A stretch of DNA of 64,000 nucleotides, taken from Pseudorhodoferax sp. Leaf267. GTDB lineage: Bacteria > Pseudomonadota > Gammaproteobacteria > Burkholderiales > Burkholderiaceae_C. The position numbers and the translations under genes were made by a program. The notes under the pieces were generated by a model. The model did not search any database. It worked only from the letters and a program-made list of their open reading frames with translations, and was not told where the DNA came from. The stretch covers positions 1,460,157 to 1,524,156 of the forward strand of contig NZ_LMMV01000001.1 of NCBI RefSeq assembly GCF_001422405.1, in the 5' to 3' direction. Shown piece by piece: positions 1 to 9,157 of the stretch (position 1 is the stretch's first letter; the number at the start of each line of letters is the position of its first letter).

Positions 1-1988
1 GCCCGGTGCTGCTGGAAGACTTCATCCTGCGCGAGAAGCTCACGCACTTCGACCATGAGCGCATCCCGGAGCGCATCGTGCATGCGCGTGGCTCCGCGGC
101 GCATGGCTTCTTCGAGTGCTACGAGCCGCAGACGCAGCTCACGCGCGCCGCCCCGTTCCAGGAGGCGGGCAAGGTCACGCCCGTGTTTGTGCGTTTCTCC
201 ACCGTGGCCGGCGAGCGCGGCTCCAAGGATACGGCGCGCGACGTGCGCGGCTTCGCCGTCAAGTTCTACACCGACGAAGGCAACTGGGACCTGGTGGGCA
301 ACAACATGCCGGTGTTCTTCATCCAGGACGCGATGAAGTTCCCCGACCTGGTCCACGCCGTCAAGCCCGAGCCGCACCACGGCATGCCGCAAGCCGGCAG
401 CGCACACGACACCTTCTGGGACTTCGTCTCGCTGATGCCCGAGTCCACGCACATGCTGATGTGGGCCATGAGCGACCGCGCCATCCCGCGCAGCTATGCC
501 ACCATGCAGGGCTTCGGCGTGCACAGCTACCGCCTCGTCAACGCACAGGGCGAGTCGGTGTTCGTGAAGTTCCACTGGGAGCCGAAATTCGGCACGCAAT
601 CGCTGGTCTGGGACGAAGCCGTCAAGATCTCCGGCGCCGACCCCGACTACCACCGCCGCGACCTGTGGGAACGCATCGAGTCCGGCGTGTTCCCCGAGTG
701 GGAGCTGGGCTTTCAGGTCTTCACCGAGGAGCAGGCCGAGAGCTTCAGCTTCGACATCCTGGATGCGACCAAGATCGTGCCTGAAGAGCTGGTGCCCGTG
801 GTCAAGGTCGGCCGCATGGTGCTGAACCGCAACCCCGACAACTTCTTCGCCGAGACCGAGCAGGTCGCCTTCTGCACGGCCCACGTCGTGCCCGGCATCG
901 ATTTCTCGAACGACCCGCTGCTGGCCGGACGCATCCATTCCTACGTGGACACGCAGATCACGCGCCTGGGCGGGCCGAACTTCCACGAGATCCCGATCAA
1001 CGCACCCGTGGCCCCGGTGCACAACAACCAGCGCGACGGCTTGCACCGCCAGGCCATCCCGCGCGGACGCGTGTCCTACGAGCCCAACTCGCTGGGCGGC
1101 GGCTGCCCGTTCCAGGCCGGTGCGGCCCAGGGCTTCGTCTCCGTGTCGTCGCGGCAGGAGGCCAGGGAAGAGCAAGGCAAGGTGCGCGGCAAGCCCGAGA
1201 AGTTCGCCGACCACTACACGCAGGCCACCCTGTTCTTCGAAAGCCAGTCACCGGCCGAGCAGGCCCACATCGCGGCGGCCTTCCGCTTCGAGCTGAGCAA
1301 GGTCACGGTGCCTGCGATCCGCGAACGCATGATCGGCTCGCTGCGCAACGCATCGGAGGAGCTGGCGCGCAAGGTTGCAGCAGGCCTGGGCATGCGCGAG
1401 TTGCCGCCGGCCATGCCGCGCGCACTCGACAAGCCCGCCAAGCCCGAGGTGCGCCAATCGCCCACGCTGTCGCTGCTGGCGCGGCCCGGTGACGGCAGCA
1501 TCCGCGCACGCAAGATCGCGGTGCTGGTGGCCGATGGGGTGGACGGCACGGTGGTCGCCCAGGTCGTGCAGACCCTGGTCGACGCGGGTGCCGTTCCGCG
1601 CCTGGTCGCGCCGCACGTGGGGACCATCGTGACGGCCGACGGCGGCAGCCTGGACGCCGACGCCTCCCTGGAAAACGAGCCCGGCTTCCTGTTCGATGCG
1701 ATCGTGCTGCCCGACGGTGCCCAGGCCGTGACGGCCCTGGCCGCGGACGGCCGCACCATGGAGTTCGTGAAGGACCAGTACCGCCACTGCAAGACGCTGC
1801 TGGTGTTCGCCGCGTCGCAGGCGCTGCTGGACGCGGCCGGTATCGACGACAAGCTGCCCGACGGCAGCGCCGACCCGGGCCTGGTGCTGGCCGCCGGCCA
1901 GGACACGGCTGCGGCACTGCAAGCCTTCGTGCAGGGCGTGGCGCAGCACCGCCATCCCTCGCGCGAGACCGACCCGCCCCGGGTCTGA
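1..1988 (+). CDS. katE: Catalase HPII (large-subunit, monofunctional), 5' end outside window
   Basis: Heme catalase that dismutates hydrogen peroxide. The frame is open at the left edge and the first visible codons (PVLLEDF) correspond to the region about 70 residues into HPII, so the start lies upstream. Seen: the distal catalytic His in [13 protein letters not shown], the Asn in [12 protein letters not shown], and the proximal heme Tyr in [18 protein letters not shown] (about residue 313 of the visible part). After residue ~490 there is an added flavodoxin/class I amidotransferase-like domain ([12 protein letters not shown]), which marks the large-subunit HPII class. A perfect hairpin follows 9 nt after the stop. 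Large-subunit catalases usually belong to stationary-phase or oxidative stress responses. Family call is secure; only the N-terminus is missing. Confidence 0.96.
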   Translation, partial: PVLLEDFILREKLTHFDHERIPERIVHARGSAAHGFFECYEPQTQLTRAAPFQEAGKVTPVFVRFSTVAGERGSKDTARDVRGFAVKFYTDEGNWDLVGNNMPVFFIQDAMKFPDLVHAVKPEPHHGMPQAGSAHDTFWDFVSLMPESTHMLMWAMSDRAIPRSYATMQGFGVHSYRLVNAQGESVFVKFHWEPKFGTQSLVWDEAVKISGADPDYHRRDLWERIESGVFPEWELGFQVFTEEQAESFSFDILDATKIVPEELVPVVKVGRMVLNRNPDNFFAETEQVAFCTAHVVPGIDFSNDPLLAGRIHSYVDTQITRLGGPNFHEIPINAPVAPVHNNQRDGLHRQAIPRGRVSYEPNSLGGGCPFQAGAAQGFVSVSSRQEAREEQGKVRGKPEKFADHYTQATLFFESQSPAEQAHIAAAFRFELSKVTVPAIRERMIGSLRNASEELARKVAAGLGMRELPPAMPRALDKPAKPEVRQSPTLSLLARPGDGSIRARKIAVLVADGVDGTVVAQVVQTLVDAGAVPRLVAPHVGTIVTADGGSLDADASLENEPGFLFDAIVLPDGAQAVTALAADGRTMEFVKDQYRHCKTLLVFAASQALLDAAGIDDKLPDGSADPGLVLAAGQDTAAALQAFVQGVAQHRHPSRETDPPRV

Positions 1989-1997
1989 CACGCGAGA

Positions 1998-2021
1998 CGC
2001 GCCAGCCGGAAGGCTGGCGCG
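1998..2021 (+). terminator. Hairpin after katE
   Basis: Perfect 10-bp stem (CGCGCCAGCC / GGCTGGCGCG) with a GGAA loop, 9 nt after the catalase stop. There is no T-tract, so it may end transcription with Rho or simply protect the 3' end. Confidence 0.6.
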
Positions 2022-2071
2022 CGCCGTCGTCCGACAACGCGCGCCTGCTCACGGCATTAACGTCAGCCCAC

Positions 2072-3070
2072 ATGCTCGCCCCTGCCGCCAACCCCCTGCC
2101 CCCTTCTCCCGGACGCGACACGGCGCAGGCGCTGCAAGCTCTCATCGCCAGCGGCGACGACGACATTCCCCTTCCCGGCAGCGGCCGCACGCTGCAACGC
2201 TGGCAGGCGCTGGCCGACGTGGCGCAGCGCGACCTGTCGCTGATCAAGCTGTTCGAGGGTCACACCGATGCGCTGGCCATCCAGGCCGAGCTCGGCGTGC
2301 ACGCCGCACAAGGCATCTGGGGCACCTGGTGCGCCGAGCCGCCGGATGCGCGGCTGCAATGCAGCGCGCCCGATGCGCAAGGCCGCATCCGGCTGGACGG
2401 CCGCAAGGCCTGGTGCTCGGGCGCCCAGCATGTCTCGCATGCCATCGTCAGCGGCTGGAACCCTGCAGGCGAGCCCTGCCTGGCTGCGGTCGCCATGGAC
2501 CAACCCGGCGTGCGCGTAACCGGCGAAGGCTGGAACGCCGTCGGCATGGCCGGCACCGCCAGCGTGGACGTGTGGTTCGACGGCGCCCAGGCGCTGGCCG
2601 TGGGCGCGCCACATGCCTATGTGCAGCGCCCCGGTTTCTGGCATGGCGGCGCCGGCATCGCTGCCTGCTGGTGGGGCGGCGCGGTCGGCATCGGCCGGGT
2701 GGTGCTGGCGCAGGCCGCACGCCGCCACGCATCGCCCGACCCGCACCAGAGCGCCCACCTGGGCCAGATCGACATCGCTCTGCGCAGCAGCGCCGCGCTG
2801 CTGCGCGAGGCCGCCGCCTGGATCGACGCGCATCCGCAGGCCAATGCGCAGGCCCTGGCCCTGCGCGTGCGCCTGGCCGTCGAGCGCGACGCAGGCCAGG
2901 TGCTGTGGCACGCCGGCCGCGCGGTGGGCGCCGGCCCCCTGTGCAAGAACGCGGGCTTTGCGCGTGCCATGGCCGACCTGCCGGTCTTCATGCGGCAAAG
3001 CCATGCCGAGAAGGATCTCGCGGCACTGGGTCAACAGATCGACGAGGAACACGACGCATGGACACTCTGA
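2072..3070 (+). CDS. Acyl-CoA dehydrogenase-like protein
   Basis: A 332-residue protein related to acyl-CoA dehydrogenases, shorter than the usual ~380. A middle beta-domain is seen around residues 85-180 (GRKAWCSGAQHVSHAI, then GWNAVGMAGTASVDVWF), followed by an all-alpha C-terminal domain ending in FARAMADLPVFMRQSHAEKDL. Known family members are FAD flavoproteins, but I cannot identify the catalytic Glu here, so the reaction is open. It is the first gene of a coupled trio: it overlaps the PIG-L gene by 13 nt, and that gene overlaps the methyltransferase by 4 nt. The context suggests a role in modifying an acylated or amino-sugar compound rather than fatty acid beta-oxidation. No clear Shine-Dalgarno sequence precedes the ATG. 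Confidence 0.75.
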   Translation: MLAPAANPLPPSPGRDTAQALQALIASGDDDIPLPGSGRTLQRWQALADVAQRDLSLIKLFEGHTDALAIQAELGVHAAQGIWGTWCAEPPDARLQCSAPDAQGRIRLDGRKAWCSGAQHVSHAIVSGWNPAGEPCLAAVAMDQPGVRVTGEGWNAVGMAGTASVDVWFDGAQALAVGAPHAYVQRPGFWHGGAGIAACWWGGAVGIGRVVLAQAARRHASPDPHQSAHLGQIDIALRSSAALLREAAAWIDAHPQANAQALALRVRLAVERDAGQVLWHAGRAVGAGPLCKNAGFARAMADLPVFMRQSHAEKDLAALGQQIDEEHDAWTL

Positions 3071-3819
3071 ACCCCCGCCATATCGCCGAAGGCGATGGCA
3101 CCCCCGAGGCCGAATGGCTGGACTGGCTGTGCCGCCAGGCCCTGCCCTGCATGGCCGTCGAAGGCCTGGTCCAGCCGGCCGAGCGCGCCGTCGTCATCGC
3201 GCCGCATCCCGACGACGAGGTGCTGGCGGTCGGCGGTGTGATGGCGCAGCTGGCCGGCCTGGGCCGCAGCCTGGCCGTCGTGGCGGTGACCGATGGCGAG
3301 GCCAGCCACCCCGGCTCGCCGGCCTGGCCGCCCGCGCGGCTGGCGCAGCAGCGCATCCGCGAAACCGGCGCTGCGCTGCAGGCCCTGGGCGCAGACCCGC
3401 TCATGATGCGGCTGGGCCTGCCCGACGGTGGCGTGACCGCGCATGCGGCGCTGCTGACCGACCTGTTGCAGCACCTGCTCATGCCGGGCGACGTGGTGTT
3501 CACCACGTGGCGATTCGACGGCCACCCCGACCACGAAGCCACGGCCCTGGCCACGCGCGCCGCGGCCCAGGCCGTGGGCGCCCGCGTGTTCGAGGTGCCG
3601 GTCTGGGGATGGCACTGGGCGCCGGTGGGCGACGCGCGCATGCCCTGGTCCAATGCCTGCATGGTGCCGCTCACGCCCGACTCCGTGCGGCGCAAGAACG
3701 CAGCCCTGCAGGCCTTCGCCACCCAACTGGAGCCCGATGCCTCCTGCGCCGCGGCGGCGGTGTTGCGCCCCTCCACCGTGCAACGCGCGCAGCGCCCGTT
3801 CGAAGTGGTGTTCGCATGA
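3058..3819 (+). CDS. PIG-L family N-acetylglucosamine deacetylase-like protein
   Basis: 253-residue zinc-dependent deacetylase of the LmbE/PIG-L family, whose known members (MshB, BshB, PIG-L) remove N-acetyl groups from GlcNAc conjugates. The signature APHPDDE is at residues 48-54 and the second metal motif GHPDHEA near residue 160; together they supply the His/Asp/His zinc ligands. The start was chosen at the ATG at 3058, which overlaps the upstream acyl-CoA dehydrogenase-like gene; the frame is open far upstream but only this start yields a normal family N-terminus. The last bases form ATGA with the next gene, so translation is coupled. The substrate is unknown; the adjacent NodS-like methyltransferase hints at deacetylation followed by N-methylation. 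Confidence 0.88.
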   Translation: MDTLNPRHIAEGDGTPEAEWLDWLCRQALPCMAVEGLVQPAERAVVIAPHPDDEVLAVGGVMAQLAGLGRSLAVVAVTDGEASHPGSPAWPPARLAQQRIRETGAALQALGADPLMMRLGLPDGGVTAHAALLTDLLQHLLMPGDVVFTTWRFDGHPDHEATALATRAAAQAVGARVFEVPVWGWHWAPVGDARMPWSNACMVPLTPDSVRRKNAALQAFATQLEPDASCAAAAVLRPSTVQRAQRPFEVVFA

Positions 3820-4490
3820 ACGATCGGCCCGCCGGCCCCCGGCCTGCGCGCACCGCGGGCGACGCCGAGCCGACCCCTGTGGCCCCGGAGCCGCCCGGCA
3901 TGCAGGCGCTGTTCGACGACATGTACGCACGCTCGGAGGACCCCTACGGCACGCGCGCGCGCTTTTATGAGCAGCGCAAGCGCGACGTGTTGCTGGCCTG
4001 CCTGCCGCGCCCACGCTTTCGCAGCTGCTACGAGCCCGGCTGCGGCAACGGCGAGCTGACGGTCGGCCTGGCTGCGCGCTGCGACGCCCTGCTGTCCGCC
4101 GACTTCGCGCCCGCTGCCCTGCGCGCTGCGCGCTCACGGACCGAGCATTTGCCGAACGTCACGCTGGCGCGCCACGCGCTGCCGCAGGACTGGCCGCGCG
4201 CGCAGCGCTTCGACCTGATCGTGCTGAGCGAGGTGGGCTACTTCCTGGCGCTGCCGGCGGTGCGGGAGATCGCGCAGTGTTGCGCAAGCGGGCTGGACGA
4301 GGACGGCGTGCTCGTCGCGTGCGACTGGCTGCCCGATTTCGACACGCGGGCCACCAGCACGGGTGCCATCCACAGCGAACTGGCCGCCATCGGACTGGTG
4401 CCGCTGGTCACGCACGCCGAGGACGATTTCCGGCTCATGGTCTGGTCGCGCGACCCGCGTTCCGTCGCGCAGCGCGAAGGCATTCGCTGA
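3816..4490 (+). CDS. NodS-like SAM-dependent methyltransferase
   Basis: 224-residue class I methyltransferase. SAM motif I is EPGCGNGEL (residues 73-81), preceded by the SEDPYGTRARFYEQRKRD stretch (about 40-57) typical of the NodS/nodulation N-methyltransferase family; later FDLIVLSEVGYFL fits motif IV. The start ATG overlaps the PIG-L stop (ATGA). NodS methylates the free amine left after NodB deacetylation of chito-oligosaccharides, and here too a deacetylase is immediately upstream, which is the main clue to function. The acceptor is not known. The gene converges on a DUF427 gene with only 13 nt between stops; an imperfect inverted repeat (4487-4507) spans both stop codons. Confidence 0.85.
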   Translation: MNDRPAGPRPARTAGDAEPTPVAPEPPGMQALFDDMYARSEDPYGTRARFYEQRKRDVLLACLPRPRFRSCYEPGCGNGELTVGLAARCDALLSADFAPAALRAARSRTEHLPNVTLARHALPQDWPRAQRFDLIVLSEVGYFLALPAVREIAQCCASGLDEDGVLVACDWLPDFDTRATSTGAIHSELAAIGLVPLVTHAEDDFRLMVWSRDPRSVAQREGIR

Positions 4491-4503
4491 GGGCGCGCCG
4501 CGC

Positions 4504-4785
4504 TCAGGGCGAAATCGCCACGCCCTTCCAGAAGGCGACGCGGTTCTTCACCTCCTCGGCCGCTGGCTTGGGGTCGGCGTAGTACCAGGCGGCGTCGGTG
4601 TTGAGCTCGCCGTTGACCAGCAGCGAGAAGTAGCTGGCCTGGCCCTTCCAGGGGCAGGTGGTCTTGTGGTTGCTGAACGTCACGTACTCGCGGTTCAGCG
4701 AATCCATCGGGAAGTACTGGTTGCCCTCGACCACCACCAGGTCGTCGCTCTGCGCGATGACCGCGCCGTTCCATATGGCTTTCAT
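4504..4785 (-). CDS. DUF427 domain-containing protein
   Basis: 93-residue protein matching the DUF427 family, small beta-rich proteins of unknown function. The conserved core is present: HKTTCPWKGQASYFSL (about residues 40-55) and a later AWYYADP. The chosen ATG gives the normal family N-terminus (MKAIWNGAVIAQS) and has AAGGAG at the right distance; the frame extends further upstream but without a family match. It sits just downstream of egtB-egtD on the same strand, 28 nt after the egtD stop, so it may be co-transcribed with them, although no role in ergothioneine metabolism is established. Confidence 0.87.
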   Translation of the reverse strand: MKAIWNGAVIAQSDDLVVVEGNQYFPMDSLNREYVTFSNHKTTCPWKGQASYFSLLVNGELNTDAAWYYADPKPAAEEVKNRVAFWKGVAISP

Positions 4786-4813
4786 GGCCCACTCCTTGAG
4801 GTTGTAGCCCCGA

Positions 4814-5791
4814 TCATGCCGGAGCCTGCAGCCAGTGCACGCTGAACAGTGCATTGCGGTCGGTCCACACCGGCCCGGGCTCGAAGCCGGCCTGTCGTGC
4901 CAGCGCGCGCAGGCTGTCCACGCTGAACTTGTAGGAGTTCTCGGTGTGCAGCGTCTCGCCCTCCTCGAAGTCGAACACCTGGCCGTCCAGCGTCACCTGC
5001 TGCCGCACGCGGCTGAACAGGTGCATCTCGATGCGGCGCTGCGGGCTGTTGTAGAACGCGCCGTGCGCAAATCCATCGAGCGCGAAATCGGTGCCCAGCT
5101 CGCGGTTGGCGCGCGCCAGCAGATTCAGGTTGAACGCGGCCGTCACGCCCTGCTCGTCGTTGTAGGCCGCATGCAGCACGGCTGGGTCCTTCACGAGGTC
5201 GGCGCCCAGCACCAGGGCGCCGCCGCGCAGCACGCGCGCTGCCATGCGCAGGAAGCGCAGCGCCTGCTCGGGGTTGAAGTTGCCGATGGTCGAGCCCGGG
5301 AAGAAGCCCACGCGACGGCCCGCGCCCGGCGGCTTGGCCGGCAGCACCAGGGCCTGCGTGTAGTCACCCACCACGGGCAGCACGGCCAGGCCGGGGTAGT
5401 CCAGGCGCAGCCGCGCCGCCGCGGCCTGCAGATGCTCGCCCGAGATGTCGATCGGCAGGAAGCGCACCGGCTGCTCCAGCGCGGCCAGCAGCAGGCGCAC
5501 CTTGGTCAGCGAGCCGGCGCCGAACTCCACCACCTCGGCCTGCGGGCCGGCCAGGGCTGCGATCTCGGCCGCGTGGCTGCGCAGGATGCCCATCTCGGTG
5601 CGCGTGGGGTAGTACTCGGGCAGGTCGCAGATCTCGTCGAACAGCGCCGAGCCCTGCGCGTCGTAGAAATATTTGGGCGAGATGCTGCGCTCGGATGCGG
5701 CCAATGCGGCCAGCATGTCACCGCGGAAATCGCGGTCGGCCTCTTCGGGGCGGCCGACCACGCGCAGGGGCGTTGGCATGACGAAACTCAT
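4814..5791 (-). CDS. egtD: L-histidine N(alpha)-methyltransferase
   Basis: 325-residue SAM-dependent enzyme that trimethylates the alpha-amino group of L-histidine to hercynine, the first step of ergothioneine synthesis. Seen: SISPKYFYDAQGSALFDEI near residue 40, the SAM-binding VEFGAGSLTK (about 94-103), the PGSTIGNF motif carrying the histidine-contacting Asn, and HTENSYKFS near the C-terminus, which holds the Glu and Ser that bind the substrate in characterised EgtD. The ATG overlaps the egtB stop (ATGA), so the two are translated together, with egtB first. No egtC- or egtE-like gene is adjacent. Confidence 0.95.
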   Translation of the reverse strand: MSFVMPTPLRVVGRPEEADRDFRGDMLAALAASERSISPKYFYDAQGSALFDEICDLPEYYPTRTEMGILRSHAAEIAALAGPQAEVVEFGAGSLTKVRLLLAALEQPVRFLPIDISGEHLQAAAARLRLDYPGLAVLPVVGDYTQALVLPAKPPGAGRRVGFFPGSTIGNFNPEQALRFLRMAARVLRGGALVLGADLVKDPAVLHAAYNDEQGVTAAFNLNLLARANRELGTDFALDGFAHGAFYNSPQRRIEMHLFSRVRQQVTLDGQVFDFEEGETLHTENSYKFSVDSLRALARQAGFEPGPVWTDRNALFSVHWLQAPA

Positions 5792-7104
5792 AAAACGGGC
5801 TCTCCGAGGTTGGACGATGCGGGGACCAGGTCGCGCGCCAGGCGCAGGCCCGTGAACTGCCAGCGGGCCGCTGGCGGGAAGAAATTGCGGTAGGTCGGCC
5901 GCGTGTGGCCGGCCGGTGTGGCCAGGCTGCCGCCGCGCAGCACGATCTGGCCCACCATGAACTTGCCGTTGTATTCGCCGACGGCGCCGGCCATGGGCTT
6001 GAAGCCGGGGTAAGGCTCGTAGGCCGAGCGCGTCCACTGCCAGACCTTGCCGGTCATGTCGACCAGGCCGGCGCGGCCGCACGCCGCCTCCCACTCGAAC
6101 TCGGTCGGCAGCCGCGCACCCGCCCACTCGGCGAACGCCGCGGCCTCATAGAAGCTGAGCTGCGCGACCGGCGCGCTCGGGTCGAGCGGGCGCACGCCCT
6201 GCAGGCCGAACACCTGCCAGTCGTCGCTGGGCGCGCGCGGGTCGCCTGCCCCGATCCAGTACGGCGGCGCCTGCCAGCCGCCGGCCTGCACGGCGGCCCA
6301 TCCGTCGGACAGCCACAGCTCGGGCCGCCGGTAACCGCCGTCGGTGATGAAGCGCGCGTATTCGCCGCAGTTGACGAGCCGGTCGGCGATCTCGTAGGCC
6401 GGCAGCAGCCGGCGGTGGCGCGGGCCTTCGTTGTCGAACGCAAAGCTGCCGGGCGCCGCGGCATGGCCGACCTCGACGATGGCCTCGTGGCAGGGCAGCC
6501 AGCGCAGCGGCGTGCTGTTGCTGGCCAGCCGCAGCACGGGTGGCTCGGCCGGGGCATAGGCCGGCAGCAGCGGGTTGCAGGAGAAGGCGTGCAGCAGGTC
6601 GGTGAGCAACAGCTCCTGGTGCTGCTGCTCGTGGTGCAGGCCCAGCGTGACCAGGTCGGCGACACGGGCCCACACCCCATCGTCCGCCTCGCGGATGAAC
6701 GTCTGCATGGCCGCGTCCACATGTGCGCGGTAGTCCATGACCTGCTGTGCCGAGGGCCGCGTGAGCAGGCCGCGCTGTGCACGCGGATGGCGCGGGCCCA
6801 GGGCTTCGTAATACGAGTTGAACAGGAAGAAGAAGCGCTCGTCGAACGGCAGATAGTGCGGCACATGCGGGCGCAGCACCACGGCCTCGAAGAACCACGT
6901 CACATGGGCCAGGTGCCACTTGGCCGGGCTGGCGTCCGGCATGGACTGCACGCACTGGTCCTCTGGCGAGAGCGGTGCGGCCAGGGCCTGGGTATGCGCA
7001 CGGACCTGGGCAAAGCGCTCTGCCAGCTCGTGCCGTCCGGGGGGGATCGCGTCAGGGTCAGCCGTTGCGCTGGCCCGGTCGGACGGCGCGGGGATTGGAT
7101 GCAT
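5788..7104 (-). CDS. egtB: Ergothioneine biosynthesis sulfoxide synthase EgtB
   Basis: 438-residue non-heme iron enzyme joining hercynine and a thiol donor (gamma-Glu-Cys or Cys) to a sulfoxide. The N-terminal DinB-like domain carries the iron histidines in HLAHVTWFFE (64-73) and HHEQQHQE (157-164); the C-terminal half is the formylglycine-enzyme-like (FGE-sulfatase) domain with ARLPTEFEWEAAC and TGKVWQWTRS, ending in LRGGS...RNFFPP. The start ATG at 7104 gives MHPIPAPSDRA; the frame is open further upstream but runs antisense into the stress-protein gene. It is the first gene of the egtB-egtD operon and is divergent from the universal stress gene, sharing a ~240-bp region. Confidence 0.95.
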   Translation of the reverse strand: MHPIPAPSDRASATADPDAIPPGRHELAERFAQVRAHTQALAAPLSPEDQCVQSMPDASPAKWHLAHVTWFFEAVVLRPHVPHYLPFDERFFFLFNSYYEALGPRHPRAQRGLLTRPSAQQVMDYRAHVDAAMQTFIREADDGVWARVADLVTLGLHHEQQHQELLLTDLLHAFSCNPLLPAYAPAEPPVLRLASNSTPLRWLPCHEAIVEVGHAAAPGSFAFDNEGPRHRRLLPAYEIADRLVNCGEYARFITDGGYRRPELWLSDGWAAVQAGGWQAPPYWIGAGDPRAPSDDWQVFGLQGVRPLDPSAPVAQLSFYEAAAFAEWAGARLPTEFEWEAACGRAGLVDMTGKVWQWTRSAYEPYPGFKPMAGAVGEYNGKFMVGQIVLRGGSLATPAGHTRPTYRNFFPPAARWQFTGLRLARDLVPASSNLGEPVL

Positions 7105-7344
7105 GCGAGGGTCTCGTGTCTTTCTTGTATCGATTCTTGTGCGGTAGGTCGCGTAGAGCAGCCACGATACGGGTTGTCGCCGCGCAGTGCACGTCCCTGC
7201 ACCGCAGCAGCCGGGGTCGGCCGGCTTCAGGCGCCGGCGCAGGACGAGTCCTACACCCCATCGCCGGCAAGGGCATTCACCGATTCGACGCCATGCCCGC
7301 GCCTGCCTAGACTCGCCCGGCACGACTTCCTTGGGAGAACCGAC

Positions 7345-7782
7345 ATGTACAAGCGCATCCTGCTCGCCTATGACGGATCCGAAGCCGGCCAGAAGGCCTT
7401 GCTGGACTGCGGCGACCTGGCCAACCTGAGCGGCGCCGAGCTGTCGTTGATCGCGGTCATGCCGCTGCACATGGGCTCGATCGGCCTGGAGGTCGGCGTC
7501 TACGACCAGGCAGCCGAGGAACGCGAGCGCGAGCGCTATCAGGCCATCCTGAACGCCGGTCTTGCGCGGCTGAGCGCCGCGGGCCACAAGGTGAGCGGCG
7601 AACTCGTGGCCGGCGACTCGGTCAGCGAGATCACGCGCGCCGCGAAGAAGATCGACGCCGACCTCATCGTCGTGGGCCACAAGCACCTGGAAGGCTGGGC
7701 CGCGCGCTGGTGGCAGGGCGCGATCTCCGGCGCGCTGATCGAGCATGCGCATTGCAGCGTGCTGGTGTCGATCATCCGCTAG
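7345..7782 (+). CDS. Universal stress protein (UspA family)
   Basis: 145-residue single-domain Usp protein. The N-terminus MYKRILLAYDGSEAGQKAL contains the adenine-contacting Asp of the family, and the C-terminal strand ALIEHAHCSVLVSIIR is typical. The nucleotide loop (GHKHLEGWAARWWQGAISG) is a variant of the canonical G-x2-G-x9-G(S/T), so ATP binding is uncertain. The ATG has GGGAGAAC 5-12 nt upstream. Monocistronic, followed by a strong hairpin. The gene lies among oxidative-stress genes (catalase, ergothioneine), but no shared regulatory site was recognised. Confidence 0.92.
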   Translation: MYKRILLAYDGSEAGQKALLDCGDLANLSGAELSLIAVMPLHMGSIGLEVGVYDQAAEERERERYQAILNAGLARLSAAGHKVSGELVAGDSVSEITRAAKKIDADLIVVGHKHLEGWAARWWQGAISGALIEHAHCSVLVSIIR

Positions 7783-7838
7783 TCCATCGCCCGGTCGGCC
7801 CGCTGCTGCCGTACAACCCGTCGCACCGAACGATACTG

Positions 7839-7860
7839 CGGCCCTGCCGTTGCAGGGCCG
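7839..7860 (+). terminator. Hairpin after the usp gene
   Basis: Perfect 9-bp stem CGGCCCTGC / GCAGGGCCG with a CGTT loop, 57 nt downstream of the usp stop and 50 nt before the RND operon. No T-tract; it probably insulates the efflux operon from usp transcription. Confidence 0.6.
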
Positions 7861-7909
7861 TGGTCGCGGCGGTCGGCAGCGCGCGCGTGTTCCATTTTTG
7901 CCAGCCTCC

Positions 7910-9145
7910 ATGCTCCATCCGGACGACAGCCTTCACGCCCCCTCCCGCAGCCCCTGGCCCCGGCGCATGCTCTGGCTTGTCGCGCTGGCGCTGCTCGGCC
8001 TGCTGGGCTGGTATTTGTTCCAGCGCACCACGGCCAAGGTCGAGCCGCCGCGCCCCGGGCCCTGGGGCGGCCCGGTCGCCGTGCGCGTGGAAGTGGCGCG
8101 GACCGAAGACTTCACCGTGCAGGCGCGCGCCATCGGCACCGTCACGCCGTTCAACACGGTCACCGTGCGCAGCCGCGTGGACGGCCAGCTCGCGCGCGTG
8201 CTGGTGCAGGAGGGGCAGAAGGTCGCCAAGGGCCAGCTGCTGGCCGAGATCGACCCCGAGCCGCTGCGCGTGGCGCTGGCCCAGGCGCAGGGCCAGCAGC
8301 AGCAGAACCAGGCCCAGCTGCAGAACGCGCAGAGCGAGCTGGCGCGCTACCAGGGCCTGTTCAAGCAGGACGCCATTGCGCGCCAGCAGCTCGACCGCCA
8401 GCAGGCGCTGGTGCAGCAGCTGCGCGGCACGCTGCAGTCCGACCAGGCGCAGGTCGACAACGCCAAGCTGCAGCTTTCCTACACGCGCATCCTGGCACCG
8501 ATTGCCGGCCGCGTGGGCCTGCGCCGGGTGGACGCCGGCAACCTGCTGACGGCCAACGATGCGAACGGCCTGTTCACGCTGCTGCAGACGCAGCCCGTGT
8601 CGGTGGTGTTCAACGTGCCCGAGCCGCAGGTGGCCGCCGTGCGCGCCGCGCATGCCGGCCGCGCTGCGCCGCTCGCCGAGGCCTGGGACCGCGACGGCCG
8701 CACGCAGCTGGCGACGGGCCGGCTCGACACGCTGGACAACCAGATCGACATCGCCACCGGCACACTCAAGCTCAAGGCGCGCTTCGAGAATGCCGACGAT
8801 GCGCTGTTCCCCAACCAGTTCGTCAACGTGCGCCTGGCGCTGCAGCGCCTGCCGGGCGCCGTGACCATCCCGACCGACGCCGTGCAGCACGGCTCGCGCG
8901 GCAGCTATGTGTATGTGGTGGCCGATGGCAAGTCGCATGTGCGCGTGCTGACGCTGGGGCCTGCCAGCGGCGGTCGCACGGTGGTCATCAGCGGACTGGC
9001 GGCCGGCGAGCCCGTGGTGCTCGAGGGCCTGGACCGGCTGGACGAAGGCAAGGCCGTGGTCGTGGTCGACACGCCGGCCCTGCCCGCCGCGTCGCCGCTG
9101 GCAGCGCCGGCCGACGCTGCCTCGGCCCCGGCCGCAGCGCGCTGA
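7910..9145 (+). CDS. mdtA: RND efflux membrane-fusion (periplasmic adaptor) subunit, MdtA type
   Basis: 411-residue adaptor that links the inner-membrane RND pump to the outer-membrane channel. A signal/anchor segment is at ~20-37; a barrel-sandwich/lipoyl half motif (TVTVRSRVDGQLARVLVQEGQ) begins near residue 80; a Gln-rich alpha-hairpin coiled coil (about 120-180) is followed by the second lipoyl half (LSYTRILAPIAGRVGLRRVD) and a beta-barrel domain. The C-terminus is Ala/Pro-rich. It is 12 nt upstream of the first RND gene, and the order adaptor-pump-pump-channel matches mdtABC-oprM type operons that export novobiocin, bile salts and similar compounds in relatives. Substrate here is not deducible. 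Confidence 0.93.
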   Translation: MLHPDDSLHAPSRSPWPRRMLWLVALALLGLLGWYLFQRTTAKVEPPRPGPWGGPVAVRVEVARTEDFTVQARAIGTVTPFNTVTVRSRVDGQLARVLVQEGQKVAKGQLLAEIDPEPLRVALAQAQGQQQQNQAQLQNAQSELARYQGLFKQDAIARQQLDRQQALVQQLRGTLQSDQAQVDNAKLQLSYTRILAPIAGRVGLRRVDAGNLLTANDANGLFTLLQTQPVSVVFNVPEPQVAAVRAAHAGRAAPLAEAWDRDGRTQLATGRLDTLDNQIDIATGTLKLKARFENADDALFPNQFVNVRLALQRLPGAVTIPTDAVQHGSRGSYVYVVADGKSHVRVLTLGPASGGRTVVISGLAAGEPVVLEGLDRLDEGKAVVVVDTPALPAASPLAAPADAASAPAAAR

Positions 9146-9157
9146 ACGGGGCCGGGC

